Assembly: GCA_034665745.1 (NCBI GenBank)
Contig: JAXDJJ010000036.1
Location: forward strand, 1-38,275
Reading direction: 5' to 3'
DNA: 38,275 nucleotides
Origin: JAXDJJ01 sp034665745
GTDB lineage: Bacteria > Actinomycetota > CADDZG01 > WHSQ01
Below, one piece after another: positions 23,472 through 31,025 of the stretch; within the stretch, counting starts at the first letter, position 1; every line of letters starts with the position of its first letter. The translations under genes and the position numbers were made by a program. The notes under the pieces were generated by a model. That model did not search any database, was not told where the DNA came from, and was given only the letters and a program-made list of their open reading frames with translations.

Positions 23472-24425
23472 ATGACTTCGATCCGTCGACTCGCGCTCGC
23501 TTCTACCGTCGCGACCTTCATCCTGGTCGCCATCGGCGGGCTGGTCCGCGCCACGAAGTCGGGTCTCGGCTGTGGGACCCACTGGCCGGACTGTGCAGGG
23601 GCCGTCATCCCTTTCTTCGGCAACAGAGCGGTGATCATCGAGTTCTCACACCGATTGATGGCAACCGTCGTCGTGATCCTGCTCGGCGTTCTAGCGGTCG
23701 CGGTGTGGCGCCAGCGTGACGCCTCGAAAACGCTGAAGTGGACCGCAACGACCGCCTTCTTCCTCGTCCTGTTCCAAGCGGTGCTCGGGGCGATAGTCGT
23801 CTGGCTCGAGTTGAAGGCCGAGTCTGTCGTGCTGCATCTCGCAACCGCGATGACCCTCGTCGCCGTGCTCATCCATCTTTCGATCTCGACCGCTGTGGCC
23901 GACGGGACCCTGACGCCGAAGCCAGATGCAGCCGTTGCTAGGAAGGCACGTTTGGCTGCTCTCGGGGTTCTCGTCTTGTTGCTCGTTGGCTCCTACGTCA
24001 CCGGTCGGTCTGCGGGCTACGTGTTCTCCGACTGGCCCTTGATGAACGGGAAGCTCATCCCCGATCTGAGCTTCCAGCCCGCTGCCATCCACTTTCTGCA
24101 CCGAGCTTTGGCCGGAGTGGTTGGCGTAGCGGTATTCGCGTTCGGCGTCAGCGTGGCCCGTCGGAAAGACGAGTTCCCCCGACAAGCGAAGTTCGCCCAC
24201 GCGGCGATGGGTCTCTTCGGGGTCCAGGTACTGCTTGGCGCGTTGAACGTGTGGAATCCGCCCCCCGGCATGGCTAACGAGCTGTTCGTTTCCCTTCACC
24301 TGTTGACCGCAGCCCTCATCTGGGGTTGCCTCGTAGCCGTGTCGGTCCTGTCACATCCCTCCATCGCAACTGCGCGGAACTCGGTATCGCTCCGGGCCAC
24401 CGCTGCCTACGAGGGAGGTGCGTGA
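23472..24425 (+). CDS. ctaA: Heme A synthase
   Basis: This enzyme oxidises the C8 methyl of heme O to the formyl group of heme A for aa3-type oxidases. The 317-residue product has eight predicted helices. C34 and C41 in the first loop (GLGCGTHWPDC) and E57 and H60 in EFSH match the positions of the loop disulfide and the catalytic/heme residues described for Bacillus CtaA. Further His residues occur in VLHLATAM, HFLHRALAG and SLHLLTAA. The start is the ATG at 23472; the in-frame extension upstream runs over the divergent lipoprotein gene. Its stop overlaps the ctaB start (TGATG), so heme O and heme A synthesis are coupled. Confidence 0.93.
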   Translation: MTSIRRLALASTVATFILVAIGGLVRATKSGLGCGTHWPDCAGAVIPFFGNRAVIIEFSHRLMATVVVILLGVLAVAVWRQRDASKTLKWTATTAFFLVLFQAVLGAIVVWLELKAESVVLHLATAMTLVAVLIHLSISTAVADGTLTPKPDAAVARKARLAALGVLVLLLVGSYVTGRSAGYVFSDWPLMNGKLIPDLSFQPAAIHFLHRALAGVVGVAVFAFGVSVARRKDEFPRQAKFAHAAMGLFGVQVLLGALNVWNPPPGMANELFVSLHLLTAALIWGCLVAVSVLSHPSIATARNSVSLRATAAYEGGA

Positions 24426-25369
24426 TGCAGAGACTCATCACCGATACATCGGGGGCCATCACGATCGAAAAGGAGGCCCCGGTCGAGCACGACGAGGCGA
24501 CGGGGCTCCGAGACAAGATCAGTGCCTATGTTGCCCTCACGAAACCACGCATCATCGAGTTGCTCCTGGTCACGACGGTGCCCGCGATGATCGTTGCGGC
24601 CGGCGAGTGGCCTTCTACCTGGCTCGTGATCGCGACCTTGATAGGGGGAACGCTGTCCGCCGGCGGAGCGAACGCGATCAATTGCTACATCGACCGAGAC
24701 ATCGATCAGGTGATGCCACGCACGAAACGCCGTCCCCTACCCATGCATCGGGTCGCGCCACGCAACGCCCTCGTCTTCGGCTCTGCTCTCGGGGTCTTCG
24801 CGTTCACCTGGCTGTGGTTGATCGTCAATCCACTGTCCGCGGCCCTCGCGACGGCCGCATTGTTGTTCTACGTCTTCGTCTACACGATCGGGATGAAGCG
24901 ATCGACCCCTCAGAACATCGTGATCGGCGGAGCCGCTGGGGCGATGCCGGTACTCGTGGGGTGGGCGGCAGTAACGAACTCGGTCGAGCTGCCGGCACTG
25001 GCGTTGTTCGGCATCATCTTCTACTGGACCCCACCGCACTTCTGGGCCCTTGCGATGCGCTACGAGAAGGAATACGCCGCCGCCGGTGTGCCGATGATGC
25101 CCGTGGTCTATGGCAAGGCTGAGACCACCAAGCACATCCTTCTCTACAGCTTCATGCAGCTTGCGATGTGTCTTGCGTTCTTCTCCACTGCGCACATGGG
25201 TGCGATCTATCTCTGGACCACCGTGGTCTTGAATGCGGCATTCATCTTCGAAGCCGTGCGCCTGTACAGGGAACCCACTCCGAAGCGAGCGTGGGGGCTC
25301 TTCCGCTTCTCGATCTACTTCCTCACCCTCTTGTTCGCAGCCATGGCACTGGACACGCTTCTCTCCTAG
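24425..25369 (+). CDS. ctaB: Protoheme IX farnesyltransferase (heme O synthase)
   Basis: This is a UbiA-family membrane prenyltransferase that adds the farnesyl tail to heme B to make heme O. The 314-residue product has the Asp-rich Mg/diphosphate motif N-C-Y-I-D-R-D-I-D followed by QVMPRTKRRPLP near residues 80-100, and a second conserved stretch FYWTPPHFWALAMRYEKEYAAAGVPMMPV near 198-226. About nine helices are expected. The ATG at 24425 has GGAGG six bases upstream and overlaps the ctaA stop. The product feeds CtaA and then the CtaD subunit encoded at 29147-31012. Confidence 0.95.
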   Translation: MQRLITDTSGAITIEKEAPVEHDEATGLRDKISAYVALTKPRIIELLLVTTVPAMIVAAGEWPSTWLVIATLIGGTLSAGGANAINCYIDRDIDQVMPRTKRRPLPMHRVAPRNALVFGSALGVFAFTWLWLIVNPLSAALATAALLFYVFVYTIGMKRSTPQNIVIGGAAGAMPVLVGWAAVTNSVELPALALFGIIFYWTPPHFWALAMRYEKEYAAAGVPMMPVVYGKAETTKHILLYSFMQLAMCLAFFSTAHMGAIYLWTTVVLNAAFIFEAVRLYREPTPKRAWGLFRFSIYFLTLLFAAMALDTLLS

Positions 25370-25440
25370 CGGGCGCCGTCGGCAGGAAACACCCCCACCA
25401 CCGCAGAACCTCCCTTGGACCAGACATCTAGGGGGTACCC

Positions 25441-26595
25441 GTGTCCAAGAAGCTCTCTCTGACTGCGATCCTGCTGCTACTGACCGGTCTGATGGCCACA
25501 GCAGGTGCGGCCGGTGCAGCCGACAAGGCCGTCAACAAGACCGACAACATCCACTTGATCAAACAGCTCCCTTACGAAGGCGGCACCGACATCGCGTTCC
25601 AGGGCGATTACGTCTACTTCGGTCAAGAAGGCAGCACCGAAGGCGGCGTCCGGATACTCGATGTCTCCGGCAAGCTCCCCAAGGAGGTTGGGTTCATCAA
25701 GTGCCCGGGCAGCCAGAACGATGTTGCCGTGGTGCGGCCGGGACTTCTCGCGTTGGCGTATCACAGCGGCACATGTGGAGGCGTTCCCGGCGCAGGAGTT
25801 CGGCTGATCGACGTCTCCGATCCGAGGAAACCGCGCTTCCTAAGCGATGTCATCCTGCCGGGAGGAACACACACCCTCACGGTTTATCCAGGCACGGACC
25901 TGATCTACGCGTCTCCGGGTGGTCTGGCCAACGGTGGTTCCGTCGAGCAGATCCTCGATGCATCGAACCCCAACAAGCTCACCGTAGCTGCGACGTTCAA
26001 GCCGAACCAAACCGGCTGCCACGACATCACCTTCGCCCGCGCAGCGGATGGCGACACCATGCTCGGCTTCTGCCCCGGTGGCGGCGAAGTTTCGATCTGG
26101 GACGTAACCGATGAGCTGAAGCCGGTTGTCATCGCGCACGGCTTCACTCCCTCCTTCTTCCCGCACGCGGCGGTCCCAACGCCCGATGGCAAGTACCTGG
26201 TCATGACGGACGAAGCCTTCGCGGTCCACGATTGCATGGGTGGTCCGACCGGCTCGATGTGGGTCTTCGACATCCAGAATCCCGCGGTCCCCATCCCGGT
26301 CGGGCACTGGGGTCCACAACGCGGTTCAGCCCCGGTAGGCACTTACGCGACGGACTGGTGCACGGCTCACAACCTGAATTTCGTCGGCAAGACGAGGCAG
26401 GCAGTCGTCTCCTGGTACACCGGTGGGACCTCGGTGGTCGACTTCTCCGATCCCATGTTCCCCACAGAGGTCGCTTACTTCCAACCCGAAGACACCGACG
26501 TCTGGTCCTCGTACTACTTCGGCGGCTACATCTACACGAACGACCTGAGGAGAGGGATCGACGTCCTGAAGGTAGACGGACTGAAAACGAAGTAA
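25441..26595 (+). CDS. Secreted LVIVD-repeat (beta-propeller) protein, function unknown
   Basis: The 384-residue product begins with a signal peptide (about 1-27, ending AGAAGAA) and has repeats of the LVIVD type, each with a strand pattern like VRILDVSG, VRLIDVSDPRKPRFL, VSIWDVTDELKP, MWVFDIQNPAVPIPVGHW and TSVVDFSDPMFPTEVAYF. Such repeats form beta-propellers on the cell surface or in the secreted fraction. Six cysteines in the mature part could form three disulfides. GTG start with GGGGG five bases upstream. It follows ctaB by 71 bp and precedes a double-hairpin terminator. The neighbours are oxidase genes, but nothing in the sequence shows a link; I cannot assign a function. Confidence 0.8.
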   Translation: MSKKLSLTAILLLLTGLMATAGAAGAADKAVNKTDNIHLIKQLPYEGGTDIAFQGDYVYFGQEGSTEGGVRILDVSGKLPKEVGFIKCPGSQNDVAVVRPGLLALAYHSGTCGGVPGAGVRLIDVSDPRKPRFLSDVILPGGTHTLTVYPGTDLIYASPGGLANGGSVEQILDASNPNKLTVAATFKPNQTGCHDITFARAADGDTMLGFCPGGGEVSIWDVTDELKPVVIAHGFTPSFFPHAAVPTPDGKYLVMTDEAFAVHDCMGGPTGSMWVFDIQNPAVPIPVGHWGPQRGSAPVGTYATDWCTAHNLNFVGKTRQAVVSWYTGGTSVVDFSDPMFPTEVAYFQPEDTDVWSSYYFGGYIYTNDLRRGIDVLKVDGLKTK

Positions 26596-26611
26596 CCCGT
26601 TCGTCGGTTAC

Positions 26612-26642
26612 TAAGTCACGTGTCGTTTACGACACCGGCTTA
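26612..26642. terminator. First hairpin of a bidirectional terminator region
   Basis: GTGTCG-TTTA-CGACAC forms a six-base-pair stem at 26620-26635, and flanking TAAG/CTTA can extend it with small internal loops. It lies between convergent genes, 16 bases after the LVIVD gene stop. Confidence 0.5.
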
Positions 26643-26648
26643 GCAACA

Positions 26649-26667
26649 GGACCGGCGAAGCCGGTCC
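26649..26667. terminator. Second hairpin of a bidirectional terminator region
   Basis: GGACCGGC-GAA-GCCGGTCC is a perfect eight-base-pair GC-rich stem with a three-base loop, just outside the stop codon of the minus-strand cupredoxin gene. There is no T-run on either side, so it would act as a GC-rich, U-poor terminator or a transcript end stabiliser. Confidence 0.55.
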
Positions 26668-26670
26668 GCC

Positions 26671-27291
26671 TTACTTGACTACGACGGTCCCCTCCATCGA
26701 TGTCGGGTGGAGGTCGCAGTGGAAGTAGTACTCACCAGCCTTCAGGGCCGGGATGTCGTAGTCGGTGCTCGAGCCCCCAGGAACCTCTTGGCCTTTGAAC
26801 AGATCCTTGGTCGCTGAGTCATCCTCGTAGATCGAGAAGTTGTGAGCGACCGAGTCCTCATTGTTGAACGGGAGAACCGACGCTTCGCCGGCCGTGAAGT
26901 CCAGCTCTTTGGTATCGAACGCAACCCCTGAGGCCGCCAAAGATTGCCCGGCCGCCCGCGCTGTGGCCGTCGTGTCGCCCGCCTCTGCGCCACCGAAGCC
27001 GATCTGGGCCAGCACGATCCCGATCACGATCGGATAGGTCATGACGACAACGAGCTCTGCAAGGGTCACCGCGTCGAGCCGTGGTTTGTAGGCGACGACG
27101 CCGCATGCGATCAAGATGTTGACGGCCATCATCAGTGCGACGACCGTGGCGGCTTCCGGTTCCAGGGCAAGCAAGATGCGCGAGAAGCCATAAGCGGCCC
27201 CTCCGATAACAACGAGGGCACCGATCGGGATCGCGATGATCAACGGAACCTTCACGCGAACACCTGCAACGAGATCTGGTCGGCTACTCAT
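26671..27291 (-). CDS. Three-helix membrane protein with C-terminal cupredoxin domain
   Basis: The 206-residue product has three predicted helices (about 15-38, 46-67, 75-97), then an external cupredoxin-like domain (116-206). Candidate copper ligands are H150 (SVAHNF), C192, H195 and M199 (CDLHPTSM), the same spacing as in the protein at 20170-21153; the two domains are largely identical in pattern, including the motif DLFKG. The membrane parts are unrelated. It is the last gene in the oxidase operon (ctaC-D-E, subunit IV, ctaG, then this), nine bases after ctaG. It may donate electrons to the oxidase or store/deliver copper to the CuA or CuB site; both are inferences. Confidence 0.82.
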   Translation of the reverse strand: MSSRPDLVAGVRVKVPLIIAIPIGALVVIGGAAYGFSRILLALEPEAATVVALMMAVNILIACGVVAYKPRLDAVTLAELVVVMTYPIVIGIVLAQIGFGGAEAGDTTATARAAGQSLAASGVAFDTKELDFTAGEASVLPFNNEDSVAHNFSIYEDDSATKDLFKGQEVPGGSSTDYDIPALKAGEYYFHCDLHPTSMEGTVVVK

Positions 27292-27300
27292 TTCGCTCGC

Positions 27301-28161
27301 TCATTTCCTTAGGTCCCACACTTCTAATTCTCGTTCGAAGTCGTCCCACTCCATAGTGTCGTGCTGGGTCTTCTGCTCGCTCGAATACCACCTGAAGAAC
27401 AACAGCCCGATCACGGACCACAGTATCAAGCCACCACCGATCTTCATGATCAAACCGGCGATCATCTGGTCGGTGACCGCCGAGATACCCCACAAGCGCG
27501 GCGCGCGTGCATAGAAGTCGTAAATCGGCGTCGTCGCAAACGTCAGGAAGGACGCGGGGACAGTCGGCAGGAAAGATTGGCCAAGGAGGAACAACATCTT
27601 GGTCGGTGGTTGGAGCCGGCCCAACTCGGGCAGTGGCGTGACCACAACCCACCACATCACCAGCGCCGAGAAGACGAGCAGTAGGTGAAGAGCGAAGTGC
27701 CCAGGGTGGTTGGTCACCGCGAAGTTCACCACCACGGGCCAGTGAGTGAACAGGATGACCGCGTTGAACAGAGCCAACGCGATCAGAGGTTTCGTGAAGA
27801 AGCGCACTAAGGGCATCACCGGCCGTAGCAACCGACGCAGCAGCGGAGCAGGCAACCCCAGAAGGATCAACGGTGGGGCGATCAGTGAGAACAGCGTGTG
27901 TTGCACCATGTGAACGCTGAACAGGAAGTTCTCGGCGATGTCGTGGATCGGCCAGTCCGCGCCCACCCAGAGGATCGCCAGCCCCGAGAAGAAGGCGGCT
28001 TTCTGGATCCCCGTCGCGCTTACACGAGGTTCCTCGGGTTGGATCCACCACCTCAGGGCTGCTAGGTAAGCGACCGCGATAAGGCCGAACACGAGCCATA
28101 CGTCGATGTGAGCGTGGAACCTCCACACCGAGTCCGTCGTGACCCCGTGTGCCAGCAGCAC
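27301..28161 (-). CDS. ctaG: Cytochrome c oxidase assembly factor, CtaG/caa3 type
   Basis: This is a polytopic membrane protein of the Bacillus-type CtaG family, needed for formation of active caa3 oxidase. The 286-residue product has about seven helices and several membrane-located histidines: FHAHIDVW near residue 15, WPIHDIAENFLFSVHMVQHTLF near 65-85, FTHWP, NHPGHFALHLLLV and others, as typical of the family. It is unrelated to the Cox11 protein that is also called CtaG in proteobacteria. GTG start with GGAG about eight bases upstream. It follows the subunit IV gene by 15 bp. Confidence 0.88.
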   Translation of the reverse strand: MLLAHGVTTDSVWRFHAHIDVWLVFGLIAVAYLAALRWWIQPEEPRVSATGIQKAAFFSGLAILWVGADWPIHDIAENFLFSVHMVQHTLFSLIAPPLILLGLPAPLLRRLLRPVMPLVRFFTKPLIALALFNAVILFTHWPVVVNFAVTNHPGHFALHLLLVFSALVMWWVVVTPLPELGRLQPPTKMLFLLGQSFLPTVPASFLTFATTPIYDFYARAPRLWGISAVTDQMIAGLIMKIGGGLILWSVIGLLFFRWYSSEQKTQHDTMEWDDFERELEVWDLRK

Positions 28162-28176
28162 TGTCAGTGCTCCGCT

Positions 28177-28527
28177 CTAGCTTCCGAAACCAGGTGCGGG
28201 ACCGCCGCGCGTGAAGAACAGAGCCATGACGGCCCCGAAGACGAAGAAGGCAAGAACGATGCCCGTGATGAAGAAGCGCCGGAACGTGTGGCTGTCGAAC
28301 TTCAGGTGCATGAAGTAGAGGCCGACCATGACGAATTTGATGAATGCCAAACCGATGAGCATCGCCGTTAGAACCGAAGCCGAGATCGCCGTGACGTAAT
28401 AGATCGCAACCTCGATCGCGGTGATGATCGCAAGGATCAAAGCGACGTTGACGTACTTGCGCGGCGAAGGGTGATCTTGCATGTGCGGGTCGACGACGTG
28501 CTCCATGCTTGTCTGTGCGTCACTCAT
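28177..28527 (-). CDS. ctaF: Cytochrome c oxidase subunit IV (CtaF/CyoD-like)
   Basis: This is a small accessory subunit of the heme-copper oxidase. The product (116 residues from ATG 28527; one more Met from ATG 28530) has a hydrophilic N-terminus and three helices: NVALILAIITAIEVAIYYV, a second with FIKFVMVGLYFMHLKFDSHTF, and a third GIVLAFFVFGAVMALFF. The motif FxxVxxYFMHLKFD is characteristic of prokaryotic COX4. I prefer the inner ATG because GGGAG lies seven bases upstream of it. The spacing to ctaE is 11 bp. Confidence 0.88.
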   Translation of the reverse strand: MSDAQTSMEHVVDPHMQDHPSPRKYVNVALILAIITAIEVAIYYVTAISASVLTAMLIGLAFIKFVMVGLYFMHLKFDSHTFRRFFITGIVLAFFVFGAVMALFFTRGGPAPGFGS

Positions 28528-28538
28528 CATGTAGCTCC

Positions 28539-29150
28539 CTAAGCGCTTGGGTTCGTGGGGACCAAGTAGATGACTGTGAAGATCACGATCCAGACGATGT
28601 CGACGAAGTGCCAGTAGAGACCGATCAGCTCGACCTTGCGAGCACCTTCCGATGAGGGTTCTAGACGTCCAGACCACGACAGGCCCACAAGCGCTAGCAA
28701 CATCAAGATGCCAACCGTCACGTGCGCCCCGTGGAATCCGGTGAGAACGAAGAAGCTAGAACCGAACGTCGAAGTGCTGACCTTGAGACCCTCGTCCACG
28801 AACGAGGTGAACTCATAGACCTGACCACCAACGAACACGAGACCTAGGAACGATGTCGCGAGCAGCCAGATCCGCAAGCCTCGTTGATCGCCGCGCTGGA
28901 TCGCGGCCAGGGCGAGGACCATCGTTAACGACGACATCAGCAGGACGAACGAGCTGACCGACGTGTAGGGGATGTCATAGATCTCATGCGGGGTGGGGCC
29001 TGCAACAACGCGGTTGCGGTAAAGCAGATAGGTCGAGATGAACGAACCGAAGAAGAGACATTCCGAACCGAGGAACGCCCACATCGCGAGCTTCGTGTTG
29101 TCCAGCCCTGTTGAGGTGTGGTGCTCGGGTGCTGCTGCGTGTGTGCTCAT
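28539..29150 (-). CDS. ctaE: Cytochrome c oxidase subunit III
   Basis: This is the third core subunit of the aa3/caa3 oxidase, which stabilises proton uptake by subunit I. The 203-residue product has five helices and the family motifs MWAFLGSECLFFGSFISTYLLYR near residue 22-44, SSFFVLTGFHGAHVTVGI near 130-147, and YWHFVDIVWIVIFTVIYL near 179-196. The five-helix short form is usual in Actinomycetota. The ATG at 29150 overlaps the ctaD stop by four bases. A second, shorter subunit III is encoded at 32714-33271. Confidence 0.95.
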   Translation of the reverse strand: MSTHAAAPEHHTSTGLDNTKLAMWAFLGSECLFFGSFISTYLLYRNRVVAGPTPHEIYDIPYTSVSSFVLLMSSLTMVLALAAIQRGDQRGLRIWLLATSFLGLVFVGGQVYEFTSFVDEGLKVSTSTFGSSFFVLTGFHGAHVTVGILMLLALVGLSWSGRLEPSSEGARKVELIGLYWHFVDIVWIVIFTVIYLVPTNPSA

Positions 29151-31012
29151 TCGTCCGCCGTCCCAGGCTCGAGGACCCACCCGACAAGCGACAGGAGGGT
29201 CCAAAGGAGCCCTCCGCCGATAACGAGCGGGGCGAAGCTCCAGTCACTGAAGAAGATGACGCCGTAGGCGGCGACCGGGAGGCCGAACGACGCGAACATC
29301 GGGAAGTAAGACGGCGAAGGCAGGTGGATGTGCTCCTCGTGCCCATCTGCACCGCCGGCGATCACGGGTTGAGGCTGCTCGTGCGGACTTCCGTACTTGC
29401 GGTACCAGAAGTCATCGCGCTCGTGGACCTGCGGGATCGTGTCGAAGTTGTGCTCCGGGGGCGGTGACGACGTTGCCCACTCGAGCGTCCTTGCGTCCCA
29501 TGGGTCATCCCCCGCGGCCTCGCGCTTGGCCTTGCTGATCACGATGTTGACGAGGAAGACCACCATCGAGAACGCGATCGTGAACGCGCCGATCGTTTCG
29601 ATGAAGTTCAGGAAGTCCCACCCCATGCCTTCCGGATAGGTATAGGTCCTTCGGGGCTGGCCCTGCAGTCCGACGATATGCATCAGACCGAACGTCAGGT
29701 TCATCCCGATGAAGAACAACCAGAAGTGGAGTTTTCCGAGGCCCTCGCCCAACGTCCATCCGAAGACCTTCGGCCACCAGTAGTAGATGCCGCCGAAGAT
29801 GCCGAAGATGGCACCACCGAACAACACGTAGTGGAAGTGAGCAACGATGTAGTAGGTGTCGGTCTGCTGTGCGTCGTGAGGAACGATCGCGTGACTGACG
29901 CCCGACAGCCCACCGATGATGAACAGCGCGACGAAACCGACGCTGAACAGCAACGGTGTTTTGAATCGGATGTCGCCACCCCAAAGGGTGCCGAGCCAGT
30001 TGAAGATCTTCACGCCCGTCGGCACTGCGATGAACATCGTCGTTGCCGCGAACACCGAGTTGGCAACGGGACCCAAACCAACCGCGAACATGTGGTGGGC
30101 CCACACACCCCAACCCATGATCCCGATAGCTGCACCGGCGAACACGATCGCGGCGTAACCGAAGATGGGTTTGCGCGCGAAGGTCGGAAGGATCTCGGAC
30201 ACGATCCCCATCGCCGGCAAGATCATGATGTAGACCTCGGGGTGGCCGAACAACCAGAAGAGGTGCTGCCACAACAACGGCTCGCCGCCTGCCGCAGGAT
30301 TGAAGAAGTTCGCTTCGAAAGCTCGGTCGAACATCAGCTGGAACAGCGCGACCGCGATGACCGGCATGGCGAACAACAGCAGGAACGACGTCACCATCGA
30401 CATCCAGATGAACACGGGGAGCTTGAAGAACGTCATTCCCGGCGCCCGCATGTTGATGATCGTGATGATGAAGTTCACGGCACCGGCCAGCGATGCGACA
30501 CCGAGGATCTGGAGGCCCAGGGAGTAGAAGGTCATCCCGTGACCAGGCAAGCTGGTGCTCAAGGGTGCGTAGCCGAACCACCCACCATCCGGGGCCCCAC
30601 CGAGGAAGAAGCTCGAGTAGAGGAACAGGCCGCCCACAAGGAACACCCAGTAGCTGAACGCGTTCAGCCGTGGGAACGCAACGTCGCGTGCCCCGATCAT
30701 CAGAGGGATGAAGTAGTTCATCAGCCCGACACCAAGGGGCATCACGACGAGGAAGATCATCGTCAAGCCGTGCATCGTGAAGAACTGGTTGTACTGACTC
30801 GCGGTCAGCACCTCGCCGTTCGGTTGTGCAAGCTGCAGACGGATCGCAAGAGCTTCGAGGCCACCGACACCGAAGAAGAACAGCGCGGTTGCGCAGTACA
30901 TGATCCCGATCTTCTTGTGGTCGACCGTCGTCATCCATCCCCACACGCCGGTCTTGGCAGTGGGTCGCGCGAGCAAACCCCTACGAGGGAGGCTCCCTGT
31001 TGCCGTTGCCAC
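29147..31012 (-). CDS. ctaD: Cytochrome c oxidase subunit I
   Basis: This is the catalytic subunit with low-spin heme a and the heme a3-CuB site. The 621-residue product has FFTMHGLTMIF near residue 77, the D-channel entry in ARDVAFPRLN, the CuB/Tyr motif GHPEVYIMILPAMG near 256-269 with the A1-type glutamate, WAHHMFAVG, the K-channel region TGVKIFNW, and VAHFHYVLFGGA, all indicating an A-family proton-pumping oxidase. After the 12 core helices a hydrophilic stretch leads to two additional helices near the C-terminus (PSPSYFPMFASFGLPVAAYG and a second one). GTG start with GGGAG seven bases upstream, 13 bp after the ctaC stop. Confidence 0.97.
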   Translation of the reverse strand: MATATGSLPRRGLLARPTAKTGVWGWMTTVDHKKIGIMYCATALFFFGVGGLEALAIRLQLAQPNGEVLTASQYNQFFTMHGLTMIFLVVMPLGVGLMNYFIPLMIGARDVAFPRLNAFSYWVFLVGGLFLYSSFFLGGAPDGGWFGYAPLSTSLPGHGMTFYSLGLQILGVASLAGAVNFIITIINMRAPGMTFFKLPVFIWMSMVTSFLLLFAMPVIAVALFQLMFDRAFEANFFNPAAGGEPLLWQHLFWLFGHPEVYIMILPAMGIVSEILPTFARKPIFGYAAIVFAGAAIGIMGWGVWAHHMFAVGLGPVANSVFAATTMFIAVPTGVKIFNWLGTLWGGDIRFKTPLLFSVGFVALFIIGGLSGVSHAIVPHDAQQTDTYYIVAHFHYVLFGGAIFGIFGGIYYWWPKVFGWTLGEGLGKLHFWLFFIGMNLTFGLMHIVGLQGQPRRTYTYPEGMGWDFLNFIETIGAFTIAFSMVVFLVNIVISKAKREAAGDDPWDARTLEWATSSPPPEHNFDTIPQVHERDDFWYRKYGSPHEQPQPVIAGGADGHEEHIHLPSPSYFPMFASFGLPVAAYGVIFFSDWSFAPLVIGGGLLWTLLSLVGWVLEPGTADE

Positions 31013-31025
31013 TAGTTCACTCCCA

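Noticed and set aside
22538..23872. N-terminal extension of the thioredoxin-like lipoprotein to 444 residues
   Set aside because: The additional 148 residues are antisense to ctaA, and the lipoprotein signal peptide begins exactly at the ATG at 23428.
29678..31015. 445-codon plus-strand open frame opposite ctaD
   Set aside because: It is complementary to an intact subunit I gene; the His/Glu/Arg-rich translation is the usual by-product of hydrophobic codons read backwards.
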